A stretch of 64,000 bases of DNA from Actinomadura violacea (GTDB taxonomy: Bacteria > Actinomycetota > Actinomycetes > Streptosporangiales > Streptosporangiaceae), in NCBI RefSeq assembly GCF_017573465.1, contig NZ_JAGEPF010000024.1, forward strand, positions 62,001 through 126,000, written 5' to 3'. The notes beneath the pieces were generated by a model that made no database searches, was not told the DNA's origin, and saw nothing but the letters and a program-made list of their open reading frames with translations. Every line of letters starts with the position of its first letter. Position 1 is the first letter of the stretch. Positions 15,833 through 24,316 of this stretch are shown in pieces. A program made the translations under genes and the position numbers.

Positions 15833-17227
15833 CTAGTAGGCGTGCTCGGACATCAGCCGGCGCGACGCCTCGGTGATGCTGCCCGACAGCGACGGGTACA
15901 CCGCGAACGTGTGCGCGACCTGGTCGACCGTCAGGTGCTGCTGCACGGCGATCGACACGCCCAGGATCAGCTCGCTGGCCCGCGGCGCCACGATCACCCC
16001 GCCCAGCACGATCCCCGTGGACGGCCGGCAGAACAGCTTCACGAAGCCGTCCTCGAACCCCTGCATCTTGGCGCGCGCGTTCGTGAACAGCGGCAGCATG
16101 ACCGTCCGGGCGTTGACGTCGCCGGAGTCGACCATCTGCTGTGTCACGCCCACCGACGCGACCTCGGGGTCGGTGAAGATGTTGGAGGCGACCCAGCCGA
16201 GCTTCAGCGGCTGGACCGCCTCGCCGAGCGCGTGCCACATCGCGATCCGGCCCTGCATCCCCGCCACCGACGCCAGCATCAGGATGCCGGTGCAGTCGCC
16301 CGAGGCGTAGATGTGCGGAACCGACGTCCGGGAGACCTTGTCGACCTCGACGAACCCGCGCTTGTCGCAGGTGACGCCGACCTCCTCCAGGCCGATGCCC
16401 GTGGTGTTCGGCACCATCCCGACCGTCATCAGGCAGTGCGTGCCCTCGACCTTGCTGCCGTCCTCCAGCGTCACGATCACGCCGTTCCCGGACCGCTCGA
16501 CGCCCGCGGCCCGCGACCGCGACATCACGTTCATCCCGCGCCGCAGGAACACCTCCTGCAGCACCGACGCGGCGTCGGCGTCCTCCGTCGGCAGGATCCG
16601 GTCCCGCGACGACACCAGCGTGACCTTCGAGCCCAGCGACAGGTACGCCCCGGCCAGCTCCGCGCCGGTGACGCCGGACCCGACCACGATCAGCTCCTCG
16701 GGCAGCTCCGGCAGGTCGTACAGCTGCCGCCAGTTGAGGATCCGCTCCCCGTCCGGCTCCGCGCCGGGCAGCACCCGCGGCGTCGCACCGGTCGCGATCA
16801 GCACGATGTCGGCCCGGATCCGCCGCTCCCCGACCGCGACGACGTGCGGCTCCACCAGCCGCGCCTCGCCCCGGACGATCTTGACCTCCTCGTAGGCGAG
16901 CCGCTCCGCCACGTCGAACGACTGGGCGCGCGCGAGGTCCTTCACCCGCTTGTTCACGTTGGCCATGTCGACCTCGAGGCCGCCGACGATCCCGTCGGGC
17001 CCGCCGCTGAAGCGCAGGCCGAGCCCGGCGGACTCGGACATGACCGCCATGCGGGTCGAGGTGGCGATGAGCGTCTTGGAGGGGACGCAGTCGGTGAGCA
17101 CGCACGCGCCGCCGGGGCCGTCCCGCTCGATGACGGTCACGTCCGCGCCGAGCTGCGCGGCGACGAGCGCGGCCTCGTAGCCGCCCGGTCCTCCTCCGAT
17201 GATCACGATGCGGGTCACATCTCCCAT
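15833..17227 (-). CDS. lpdA: NAD(P)H-quinone dehydrogenase of the flavoprotein disulfide reductase family (LpdA type)
   Basis: This 464-residue FAD protein has GGGPGGYEAA at the N-terminus, a second dinucleotide fold (GSGVTGAELAGAYLSLG) and YASGDCTGILMLASVA for FAD. Two cysteines with lipoamide-dehydrogenase spacing are present (C42 and C47 in ACVLTDCVPSK). The C-terminal HPTLSE catalytic motif of true lipoamide dehydrogenases reads YPSLSG (Tyr444, Gly449), so the His-Glu dyad is absent and dihydrolipoamide oxidation is unlikely. This is as in Mycobacterium tuberculosis LpdA (Rv3303c), which reduces quinones. The nearest neighbours are not dehydrogenase-complex genes. Start ATG at 17227 follows AGGAAAC; GTG at 17215 is the alternative. 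Confidence 0.88.
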   Translation of the reverse strand: MGDVTRIVIIGGGPGGYEAALVAAQLGADVTVIERDGPGGACVLTDCVPSKTLIATSTRMAVMSESAGLGLRFSGGPDGIVGGLEVDMANVNKRVKDLARAQSFDVAERLAYEEVKIVRGEARLVEPHVVAVGERRIRADIVLIATGATPRVLPGAEPDGERILNWRQLYDLPELPEELIVVGSGVTGAELAGAYLSLGSKVTLVSSRDRILPTEDADAASVLQEVFLRRGMNVMSRSRAAGVERSGNGVIVTLEDGSKVEGTHCLMTVGMVPNTTGIGLEEVGVTCDKRGFVEVDKVSRTSVPHIYASGDCTGILMLASVAGMQGRIAMWHALGEAVQPLKLGWVASNIFTDPEVASVGVTQQMVDSGDVNARTVMLPLFTNARAKMQGFEDGFVKLFCRPSTGIVLGGVIVAPRASELILGVSIAVQQHLTVDQVAHTFAVYPSLSGSITEASRRLMSEHAY

Positions 17228-17306
17228 TGTTTCCTACTCAGACCAGTGATAAGACCCGCGGGTCCGCGATCCCCGCTCCGCTCCGGTCGCAGCGCCGCGC
17301 GTGGCG

Positions 17307-17312
17307 TAGGCT
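17307..17312 (+). promoter_or_regulatory. -10 box of a probable leaderless promoter (GGCT-fold gene)
   Basis: TAGGCT ends 8 nt before the GTG start at 17321 and there is no ribosome site, the layout expected for a leaderless mRNA. Confidence 0.6.
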
Positions 17313-17320
17313 CGGCCAAC

Positions 17321-17767
17321 GTGGCTCTGTACGCGGCGTACGCCTCCAACATGGACCCCGAGCAGATGGCGAGCCGGGCTCCGCACTCGCCCATGCGCGG
17401 CACCGGCTGGCTGACCGGCTGGCGGCTGACCTTCGGCGGCCAGGGCTTCGACGGGGCCCTCGCGACCGTCGTCGAGGACGGCTTCGAGCAGGTCTTCGTG
17501 GTGATCTACGACGTCCCGGCCTTCGACGAGAAGGAGCTGGACGGGTGGGAGGGCGCCGCGCTCGGCGTCTACCGCAAGATCCGCGTCCGGGTGCAGACGC
17601 TGGACGGCGACGCGCTGTGCTGGCTGTACGTCCTGGACGACTACGAGGGCGGCCTGCCGTCGGCGCACTACCTCGGCATCCTCGCCGACGCCGCCGAGGC
17701 CGCCGGCGCCCCCGACGACTACGTCAAGGACCTGCGCACCCGCCCCTGCAAGTCCCTGGGCGACTGA
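17321..17767 (+). CDS. gamma-glutamylcyclotransferase-fold family protein
   Basis: The 148-residue protein starts VALYAAYASNMDPEQM. YxSNM is the substrate-loop motif of the GGCT/AIG2-like cyclotransferase fold (usually YGSNM), and an acidic region DEKELDGWEGAALGVY supplies the usual catalytic-acid strand. Such proteins release 5-oxoproline from gamma-glutamyl compounds or trim gamma-glutamylamines; the actual substrate here is not predictable. GTG at 17321 is chosen because it gives the canonical first beta strand and sits 8 nt after a -10 box, with no Shine-Dalgarno, suggesting leaderless translation. It is divergent from lpdA, 93 bp away. Confidence 0.82.
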   Translation: MALYAAYASNMDPEQMASRAPHSPMRGTGWLTGWRLTFGGQGFDGALATVVEDGFEQVFVVIYDVPAFDEKELDGWEGAALGVYRKIRVRVQTLDGDALCWLYVLDDYEGGLPSAHYLGILADAAEAAGAPDDYVKDLRTRPCKSLGD

Positions 17768-17882
17768 CCCGCCCGAAGCCCGGCGAGGCCCCCGCCCGGC
17801 GGCGCGCTCCCGCGCGGGTGGGCCGGCGCGGCGCGACGGGCGACCGGAGCGCAGCGAGGATCGCCCGTCCGGATGGCGGCGG

Positions 17883-17888
17883 TAGTGT
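17883..17888 (+). promoter_or_regulatory. -10 box of a probable leaderless promoter (pnp)
   Basis: TAGTGT is followed by exactly 7 nt and then the GTG start of pnp at 17896; no Shine-Dalgarno is present. Confidence 0.65.
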
Positions 17889-17895
17889 CGGCGAT

Positions 17896-18696
17896 GTGAG
17901 CAACGACGCTTTTGACCTGGCGCGCGCCGCGGCGGACGAGCTGCGCACGCGCACCTCCATCGACTCCTTCGACGTGGCCCTGGTGATGGGTTCGGGCTGG
18001 GTTCCGGCGGCGGACGCGCTCGGCGCGCCGGACGACGAGCTGCCCGTCACGCTGCTGCCGGGGTTCGCGCCGCCCGCCGTGGAGGGGCACGCGGGCAAGG
18101 TGCGGATCGTGGAGGTCGGCGGGCACCGGGCGCTGGTGTTCCTCGGCCGGACGCACCTGTACGAGGGGCGCGGCGTGGACGCGGTCGTGCACGGCGTCCG
18201 GACGGCGCTGGCGGCGGGCGTGGGGACGGTCGTCCTGACGAACGCGGCGGGCGGGCTGCGGCCCGAGCACCAGCGGGTCGGCGACCCGGTGCTGATCGCC
18301 GACCACCTGAACCTGTCGGGGGCGAACCCGCTGACGGGGCCGACGTTCCTGGACATGACCGAGGCGTATTCGGCGAAGCTGCGGGCGCTGGCGAAGGAGG
18401 TCGACCCGACGCTGTCGGAGGGCGTCTACGCGGCGTTCCGGGGCCCGACGTACGAGACGCCGGCGGAGATCCGGATGCTGCGGACGATGGGCGCCGACAT
18501 GATCGGGATGTCGACGGTGCTGGAGACGATCGCGGCCCGGCAGGGCGGCGCGGACGTGCTGGGGATCTCGCTGGTCACCAACATCGCGGCGGGCCTGTCG
18601 GGCGAGAAGCTGGACCACGAGGAGGTCCTGGCGGCGGGCCGTGCGGCGGCGGGCCGGATGGGCGAGCTGCTCGGCACCGTCCTGACGAAGCTGTGA
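17896..18696 (+). CDS. punA: purine-nucleoside phosphorylase (class I, trimeric type)
   Basis: This 266-residue enzyme phosphorolyses inosine and guanosine to base plus ribose-1-phosphate. Motifs: LVMGSGWVPAAD (phosphate loop), GRTHLYEGRGVDAVVHGVR, TNAAGGLRPEHQRVGD, and GPTYETPAEIRMLRTMGADMIGM split across the active site, with Glu and Asn (SLVTNIAAGLS) for purine binding. The length suits class I PNP of actinobacteria. GTG at 17896 follows a -10 box by 7 nt, so it is probably leaderless. Its stop overlaps the start of the phosphohexomutase (TGATG), coupling release of ribose-1-phosphate to a phosphosugar mutase that can handle it. Confidence 0.95.
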   Translation: MSNDAFDLARAAADELRTRTSIDSFDVALVMGSGWVPAADALGAPDDELPVTLLPGFAPPAVEGHAGKVRIVEVGGHRALVFLGRTHLYEGRGVDAVVHGVRTALAAGVGTVVLTNAAGGLRPEHQRVGDPVLIADHLNLSGANPLTGPTFLDMTEAYSAKLRALAKEVDPTLSEGVYAAFRGPTYETPAEIRMLRTMGADMIGMSTVLETIAARQGGADVLGISLVTNIAAGLSGEKLDHEEVLAAGRAAAGRMGELLGTVLTKL

Positions 18697-20330
18697 TGAT
18701 GAGCGATCTTCGCGGATACGCCGAGGAGTGGCTGGACCAGGACCCGGACCCGGGCACCCGCGCCGAGCTGCGGGCGATCCTGGACGCGGGCGACGACGCG
18801 GCCCTCGCGGACCGGTTCGGCGCGCGGCTGGAGTTCGGGACGGCGGGCCTGCGCGGCGAGCTGGGCGCCGGCCCGAACCGGATGAACCGGGTGACGGTGA
18901 TGCGGGCGGCGGCGGGCCTCGCCGCGTGCCTGCCGACCGGCGGCCGGGTGGTCGTCGGGTTCGACGCGCGGCACGGGTCGCGTCGGTTCGCGCAGGACAC
19001 GGCGGCGGTGCTCAGCGGCGCGGGGCTGCGCGCGGAGGTGTTCGCCGATCCGGTCCCGACGCCGGTCCTGGCCCATTTCACGCGGTCGTTCGACGACGTC
19101 GTCGCGGGCGTGATGGTGACGGCGAGCCACAATCCGCCGCGTGACAACGGCTACAAGGTGTACTGGGCGGACGGCGCGCAGATCGTCCCGCCGCGGGACG
19201 CGGAGATCTCCGCCGCGATCGACGCGGTCGGCCGCGTGGACGAGCTGCCGCTCGGCACGGAGTGGACCGTCCACCACGACACCCGCCTCTACCTGGACGC
19301 CGTGTCGAGCCTCCGCCTGGGCGACGAACGCGACATCTCGATCGTCTACACGCCGATGCACGGCGTCGGGCGCGACGTTCTCCTCGCGGCGTTCGAGCGG
19401 GCCGGGTTCCCGGCGCCGACCGTCGTGCCCGAGCAGGCGGACCCGGACCCCGACTTCCCGACCGTCGCGTTCCCGAATCCGGAGGAGCCGGGCGCACTGG
19501 ACCTGGCGCTGGCGCTGGCCCGCGACCGGAACGCCGACCTGGTGATCGCCAACGACCCGGACGCGGACCGCTGCGCCGTCGCCGGCCCCACTCCGGACGG
19601 CTGGCGGGCGCTGACCGGTGACGAGGTCGGCGGGCTGCTCGCCGAGCACGTGCTGCGGCACACCTCCGGGGACGACCGCCTCGTCGTGACCACGATCGTG
19701 TCGTCGTCGCTGCTGGCGTCGGTCGCGCGCGAGCATGGCGTCCGGTCCGCCGAGTCCCTCACCGGCTTCAAGTGGATCATGAAGGCGGGCGGGCCGGGCG
19801 ACCGGCTCGTGTTCGGCTACGAGGAGGCGCTCGGCTACAGCGTCGGCGACGACCGGGGCGTCCTGGTGAACGACAAGGACGGCATCGGCGCGGCCCTGGC
19901 GGTCGCCGCTCTCGCCGCCGAGGCGCGCCGCGAAGGCCGCACCCTGCTCGACCTCCTCGACGACCAGGCCCGCCGGTACGGGCTGCACGCCACGTCCCAG
20001 CTGTCGGTGCGGGTCGAGGACCTCTCGCTGATCGCCGGCGCGATGGCGCGGCTGCGCGCGGACCCGCCCGCGGAGCTGGGCGGACGCGCCGTCGAGGCGT
20101 TCGACGACCTGTCCGCCGGCGTGGACGGCCTGCCGCCCACCGACGGCCTGCGGTTCCGGCTGGGCGGCGCCCGCGTCGTCGTCCGGCCGTCCGGCACGGA
20201 GCCGAAGCTGAAGTGCTACCTGGAGGTCGTCCGGCCGGTGGACGGCGACATCGCGACCGCCCGCGAGCGCGCGGCGGCCGACCTGGACGCGCTCCGCGCG
20301 GACGTCGCCGCCGCGCTCGGCCTCACCTGA
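18696..20330 (+). CDS. phospho-sugar mutase (phosphomannomutase/phosphoglucomutase/phosphopentomutase type)
   Basis: This 544-residue alpha-D-phosphohexomutase has all four domain signatures: catalytic phosphoserine loop TASHNPPRDNGYK (near residue 145), metal loop NDPDADR, sugar loop FGYEEALGYSVGDD and phosphate loop VRPSGTEPKLKCY near the C-terminus. Fused or coupled to pnp in actinomycetes, it probably acts as the mutase converting ribose-1-phosphate to ribose-5-phosphate or the hexose equivalents; which sugar is preferred cannot be read from sequence. Start ATG at 18696 overlaps the pnp stop; the ATG at 18699 is the other possible start. Its 3' end overlaps the convergent methyltransferase gene by 8 bp. 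Confidence 0.92.
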   Translation: MMSDLRGYAEEWLDQDPDPGTRAELRAILDAGDDAALADRFGARLEFGTAGLRGELGAGPNRMNRVTVMRAAAGLAACLPTGGRVVVGFDARHGSRRFAQDTAAVLSGAGLRAEVFADPVPTPVLAHFTRSFDDVVAGVMVTASHNPPRDNGYKVYWADGAQIVPPRDAEISAAIDAVGRVDELPLGTEWTVHHDTRLYLDAVSSLRLGDERDISIVYTPMHGVGRDVLLAAFERAGFPAPTVVPEQADPDPDFPTVAFPNPEEPGALDLALALARDRNADLVIANDPDADRCAVAGPTPDGWRALTGDEVGGLLAEHVLRHTSGDDRLVVTTIVSSSLLASVAREHGVRSAESLTGFKWIMKAGGPGDRLVFGYEEALGYSVGDDRGVLVNDKDGIGAALAVAALAAEARREGRTLLDLLDDQARRYGLHATSQLSVRVEDLSLIAGAMARLRADPPAELGGRAVEAFDDLSAGVDGLPPTDGLRFRLGGARVVVRPSGTEPKLKCYLEVVRPVDGDIATARERAAADLDALRADVAAALGLT

Positions 20331-21126
20331 CCGTTCGGTCCTTGCGGGCGAGCCCGGCGTAGTAGTACGCCGACAGCGGGTCGGCCGGGGGCGTGTCGGG
20401 ACGCCACGCGGCGAGCGGCACCGCCCCCGGCTCCAGCAGGGTCGCGGCGCCGAACAGCGCCTCGAACCGCTCCCGGTCGCGGGAGACGAGCGTGATCCCG
20501 GCCGCCCGCGCCGCCTCGCAGGCGGCCGTGAACGCCGGCGGGTCGAAGTCCCCGGTCGGGTGCGAGATCGCGAGGAGGCTGCCCGGCGCGAGCGCGTCCA
20601 TCAGCCGCGCGACCCACCGCTCGGGACGCTGCTCGTCGGTGAAGTACATCAGCACCGCGACCAGCGTCAACGCGACCGGGCGCGCCAGGTCGAGCGTCCC
20701 GGCGAGCAGCGGGTCGGCCAGGATCGCCTCCGGCTCGGCGAGGTCGGCGTGGACGTAGGCGGTCGCGCCCGCCGGGTGCCCGCGCATCAGCGCGCGGGCG
20801 TGCGCGAGGACGAGCGGGTCGTTGTCGACGTACACGGCCCGCGCGGACGGCTCGGCGGCCTGCGCGACCTCGTGCAGGTTCGGGGACGTCGGGATGCCCG
20901 TGCCGATGTCCAGGAACTGCGTCACGCCCGCCGCGACGGCGTGCCGGGTGACGCGCTCCATGAACGCCCGGTTCGCGCGCGCCATCAGCGGGAGCGTCGG
21001 GATCGCCCGGGTCATCGCGTCCCCGAGCTCGCGGTCGGCGGCGAAGTTGTCCTTGCCGCCGAGCCAGTAGTCGTAGACGCGGGCCTCGTGCGCGACCGTG
21101 GTGTCCAGTTCTGGGGAGTTCGCCAT
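20323..21126 (-). CDS. SAM-dependent methyltransferase (PF04672-type), copy 1
   Basis: The 267-residue protein carries the family opening TTVAHEARVYDYWLGGKDNF, SAM-binding motif I FLDIGTGIPTSPNLHE (about residues 73-88) and motif II VYVDNDPLV. These are the DUF574 / PF04672 methyltransferases greatly expanded in actinomycetes, with substrates unknown. The family end AYYYAGLARK is intact. ATG at 21126 is preceded by GAGGGG; the longer frame to 21174 lacks a site. It lies directly downstream of a paralogue in the same direction, and its 3' end overlaps the phosphohexomutase stop. Confidence 0.88.
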   Translation of the reverse strand: MANSPELDTTVAHEARVYDYWLGGKDNFAADRELGDAMTRAIPTLPLMARANRAFMERVTRHAVAAGVTQFLDIGTGIPTSPNLHEVAQAAEPSARAVYVDNDPLVLAHARALMRGHPAGATAYVHADLAEPEAILADPLLAGTLDLARPVALTLVAVLMYFTDEQRPERWVARLMDALAPGSLLAISHPTGDFDPPAFTAACEAARAAGITLVSRDRERFEALFGAATLLEPGAVPLAAWRPDTPPADPLSAYYYAGLARKDRTVR

Positions 21127-21225
21127 CGCCCGGCCCCTCGGGAAGCTGATCGCGGTCGCGCACGATCCTGCCATGACCGGCCGAGTCAGGACGCCGGGAT
21201 CGCCTGTTGCGGCCAGATCGCCCGG

Positions 21226-22011
21226 TCAGCCCTTCCGCGCGAGCCCGGCGTAGTAGTAGGCCTCGTGCGGGTCGTCCGGGGGCGTGTCGGGACGCCACGT
21301 CGCGAGCGGCACCGCGCCCGGCTCCAGCAGCGCGGCGCGGCCGAACAGCGCGGTGAACTCGGCGTGCGTGCGCGACACCAGCGGGATCCCGGCGGCGTTC
21401 GCTGCGGCGTTGGCGGCGGCGACCGCCTCCGGGTCGAAGTCGGCGGTCGGGTGCGAGATCGCCAGGTGGCTGCCCGGCGGCAGCGCGTCCAGCAGCGTCG
21501 CGACCCACCGCTCCGGCTCCCGCTCCGCCGGGAAGTACATCAGCAGCGCGACGACCAGCAGCGCGACCGGACGCGTCAGATCCAGCGTCTCGGCCAGCAG
21601 CGGGTCGGCCAGGATCGTCTCCGGCTCGGTGAGGTCGCCGTGCAGGTAGGCGACGCCCGGGACGTCCTCGATCAGCGTCCGCGCATGCTCGGTGACCAGC
21701 GGGTCATTGTCGACGTACACCACGCGCACGGACGGGTCGATCCGCCGCGCGATCTCGTGCAGGTTCGGCGACGTCGGGATCCCGCTCCCGATGTCGAGGA
21801 ACTGCGTGACGCCCGACTCCACCAGCTGCCGCGTCACCCGCTCCATGAACGAGCGGTTCGCCCGCGCCATCGCGGGCAGCGCGGGGATCGCGCGGATCAT
21901 CGCGTCGCCGAGCTCCCGGTCCGCCGGGAAGTTGTCGGCCCCGCCGAGCCAGTAGTCGTACACCCGGGCCGGGTGCGCGACGGACGTGTCGAACTCCGGG
22001 GAAGCTGCCAT
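21226..22011 (-). CDS. SAM-dependent methyltransferase (PF04672-type), copy 2
   Basis: The 261-residue paralogue of the next gene downstream matches it along its whole length: SVAHPARVYDYWLGGADNF, FLDIGSGIPTSPNLHEIA, VVYVDNDPLVTEHA, AYYYAGLARKG. Starts, lengths and ends coincide, which indicates a tandem gene duplication followed by clear divergence. ATG at 22011 is preceded by GGAGGAC at 6-nt spacing. A 99-bp gap to copy 1 has its own ribosome site, so both may be read from one promoter. Substrate unknown. Confidence 0.88.
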   Translation of the reverse strand: MAASPEFDTSVAHPARVYDYWLGGADNFPADRELGDAMIRAIPALPAMARANRSFMERVTRQLVESGVTQFLDIGSGIPTSPNLHEIARRIDPSVRVVYVDNDPLVTEHARTLIEDVPGVAYLHGDLTEPETILADPLLAETLDLTRPVALLVVALLMYFPAEREPERWVATLLDALPPGSHLAISHPTADFDPEAVAAANAAANAAGIPLVSRTHAEFTALFGRAALLEPGAVPLATWRPDTPPDDPHEAYYYAGLARKG

Positions 22012-22102
22012 GCGTGAGTCCTCCAGCAAGATCGGCTGGCCCGATCCTCGCACCGCGGGCACCGCGGCGGAACGCCGTTGCCCGGACCGGCCAACCGCGC
22101 CG

Positions 22103-22747
22103 TCAGGTCACCGCGCCCACGACCAGCAGCACCACCAGCGCCACCACCGGGACCAGCAGCGACGCCAGCGCCGGCACCGACCACCGGACCGTCCCCGTGG
22201 CCGCCGCCTCTTCCGCCTTCGCCTCCGCGGCCCGGTCCGGCGCCCCCGACCTGGTCTTCGCCCGCTGCCGCTCCCGGATCTCGTTCAGCTGCTGCGCCGC
22301 GTACGCCGCCGGCGTCCGGCCCTTCAGCGCCGCGCCCGGCACCCGGCTCGCCGCGTCCTTGCGCGCCCGCGCCTCCGCCTTCGCCTGCGCCCGCGGCGAG
22401 GTCTGCAGCACCCACGCCCGCGTCACCACCTCCCGCCCGTCCGGCCCGTCGAACCGGACGGTCACCGCGTTCGTCCCCACGATCTCCCGGACCGCGGGCC
22501 ACGGCGCCCGCGCCTCCCGCAGCGGGTTGCGGACCGTCACCGCCTCATCGTCCCCGAGGAGCGCCGGGCGCAGCCCGACCGTGTAGGCGATGCCGCAGCC
22601 GAGCAGCAGCAGCACCCCGATCGTGAAGGCGGTCAGCGAGTACGTGGCGTCGCCGGTGATCCCGAACACCAGGTCCAGGATGTTCAGCCCGGCGAACACC
22701 AGCCAGACGTACGCGGCGATGCGTCCGCCGGTGGAGCGAATGGTCAT
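22103..22747 (-). CDS. PH-domain-containing membrane protein
   Basis: This 214-residue protein has two N-terminal membrane helices (about 10-29 and 37-57), then a bacterial PH-like domain (LRPALLGDDEAVTVRNPLRE ... TNAVTVRFDG), a long Ala/Arg/Lys-rich charged region (about 115-185) and a C-terminal membrane helix (about 190-212). It matches the low-molecular-weight-antigen-6-type PH domain proteins of actinobacteria, whose role at the membrane is unknown. It starts 7 bp downstream of the end of add on the same strand and may share its transcript. Confidence 0.72.
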   Translation of the reverse strand: MTIRSTGGRIAAYVWLVFAGLNILDLVFGITGDATYSLTAFTIGVLLLLGCGIAYTVGLRPALLGDDEAVTVRNPLREARAPWPAVREIVGTNAVTVRFDGPDGREVVTRAWVLQTSPRAQAKAEARARKDAASRVPGAALKGRTPAAYAAQQLNEIRERQRAKTRSGAPDRAAEAKAEEAAATGTVRWSVPALASLLVPVVALVVLLVVGAVT

Positions 22748-22754
22748 GGCCCGA

Positions 22755-23846
22755 TCATGCCAGGGGCCTGGCGCCGCTCCACTTGAGCTGCGCGAATCCG
22801 GGCTTGATCACCCCGTTGATCAGTTCCAGCCGCTCGTTGAACGGCACGAACGCCGACTTCATCGCGTTCACCGTGAACCACTGCAGGTCGTCCCACCCGT
22901 ACCCGAACGCGTCCCGCAGCTTCGCGAACTCCCGCGACAGCGTCGTCCCGCTCATCAGCCGGTTGTCGGTGTTCACCGTCACCCGGAAGCTCAGCCGCCG
23001 CAGCAGCCCGATCGGATGCTCCTCGATCGACTTCGCCGCCCCCGTCTGGATGTTCGACGTCGGGCACATCTCCAGCGGGATCCGCTTGTCCCTGACGTAC
23101 CCGGCCAGCCGCCCCAGCCGCGCCTCGCCGCCGTCCACCTCGATGTCGTCGATGATCCGCACCCCGTGCCCGAGCCGGTCCGCACCGCACCACTGGATCG
23201 CCTGCCAGATCGACGGCAGCCCGAACCCCTCCCCCGCATGGATGGTGAAGTGCGCGTTCTCCCGCTGCAGGTACTCGAACGCGTCCAGATGACGGGTCGG
23301 CGGGTAGCCCGCCTCCGCGCCCGCGATGTCGAACCCGACCACGCCGAGGTCCCGGTACCGCACGGCCAGCTCCGCGATCTCCATCGACCGCGCCTGGTGC
23401 CGCATCGCCGTCACCAGCGTCCCGACCCGGATCCCGAAGTCCTGCCTGGCCTTCGCGAACCCGTCCAGCACCGCCTCGACGACCTGCTCCAGCGTCAGGC
23501 CACCGCTCAGATGCTGCTCCGGCGCATACCGCACCTCCGCGTACACCATCCCGTCGGCCGCCAGATCCTCGGCGCACTCGTACGCCACCCGCGTCAGCGC
23601 CTCGACGGACTGCATCACCCCGACGGTGTGCGAGAACGTCTCCAGGTACCGTTCCAGCGACCCGGAGTTGGAGGCCTCCTCGAACCACGCCCGCAGGTTC
23701 TCCGGGTCCGTGGTGGGCAGCCCCTCGTACCCGCCGTCCCGCGCCAGGTCCACGATGGTCGCGGGCCGGACGCCACCGTCGAGGTGGTCGTGCAGCAGCA
23801 CCTTCGGTGCCCGGCGGATGTCCTCAAGAGTCGGCCGATCGTCCAT
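22755..23846 (-). CDS. add: adenosine deaminase
   Basis: This 363-residue zinc hydrolase converts adenosine or deoxyadenosine to inosine or deoxyinosine, feeding PNP. Metal and catalytic motifs are present: HDHLDGG (residues 19-25; His19 and His21), FTIHAGEGFG (zinc His plus catalytic Glu), GHGVRIIDD (catalytic His), SNIQTGA and VTVNTDNRLMSGT (zinc Asp). The short N-terminus before HDH and the overall length fit actinobacterial ADA. On the minus strand a TAGATT -10 box ends 6 nt before the ATG, with no Shine-Dalgarno, implying leaderless translation. It belongs functionally with pnp, cdd, deoA and the nucleoside importer in this window. Confidence 0.96.
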   Translation of the reverse strand: MDDRPTLEDIRRAPKVLLHDHLDGGVRPATIVDLARDGGYEGLPTTDPENLRAWFEEASNSGSLERYLETFSHTVGVMQSVEALTRVAYECAEDLAADGMVYAEVRYAPEQHLSGGLTLEQVVEAVLDGFAKARQDFGIRVGTLVTAMRHQARSMEIAELAVRYRDLGVVGFDIAGAEAGYPPTRHLDAFEYLQRENAHFTIHAGEGFGLPSIWQAIQWCGADRLGHGVRIIDDIEVDGGEARLGRLAGYVRDKRIPLEMCPTSNIQTGAAKSIEEHPIGLLRRLSFRVTVNTDNRLMSGTTLSREFAKLRDAFGYGWDDLQWFTVNAMKSAFVPFNERLELINGVIKPGFAQLKWSGARPLA

Positions 23847-23852
23847 CTCTAG

Positions 23853-23858
23853 AATCTA
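23853..23858 (-). promoter_or_regulatory. -10 box of a probable leaderless promoter (add)
   Basis: On the minus strand TAGATT is followed by 6 nt and the ATG of add; there is no ribosome site between them. Confidence 0.6.
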
Positions 23859-23907
23859 CTGCCCGCGGACCCCGTCCGACCTCGGCAACTCCCGCCGAAC
23901 ATCCGCC

Positions 23908-24264
23908 TCAGTGCGCCTTCGCGTACTCCCCGATGTTCCCGGCGAAGTCGAACACCACGCACGGCTCGTCCCCGACGACCCACGCGTCGTGCCCGGGCGA
24001 CAGCACGAACACGTCACCGGGCCCGACCTCCTGCTCGGCGCCGTCCTTCGTCCGTATCCGCATCCTGCCGCCGACGACGTACCCGTTGTGGTGCACCTCG
24101 CAGAGCTCGGTGCCCGCGATGTCCCTGAGGGACTCCGTCCAGCGCCACCCCGGCTCGAACGTCGCCTTGCCGAACACCAGCCCGGACATGTTCACGACCT
24201 CCACGTGCCCCCTGGGGAAGTCGCGCCGGTCATCCGGCTTCTCAATGCTCTTGATCTCCATCAT
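23908..24264 (-). CDS. cupin-domain protein
   Basis: The 118-residue single-domain cupin has motif 1 EPGWRWTESL...AGTELCEVHHNG and motif 2 VGPGDVFVLSPGHDAWVVGD. Of the four usual metal ligands, the motif-1 positions are poorly matched, with His in VHHNG and His in SPGHDAW, so metal binding is possible but uncertain. Such small cupins act as sensors or non-catalytic binders; no function can be assigned. ATG at 24264 is preceded by a GGGGGG run. It stands between add and the lipoprotein pair and marks the left edge of the accessory block. Confidence 0.75.
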   Translation of the reverse strand: MMEIKSIEKPDDRRDFPRGHVEVVNMSGLVFGKATFEPGWRWTESLRDIAGTELCEVHHNGYVVGGRMRIRTKDGAEQEVGPGDVFVLSPGHDAWVVGDEPCVVFDFAGNIGEYAKAH

Positions 24265-24316
24265 GACGATCCCCCCTCGTCATCACCACCCACGCTTCCA
24301 CCACGCCTGACCAGGG

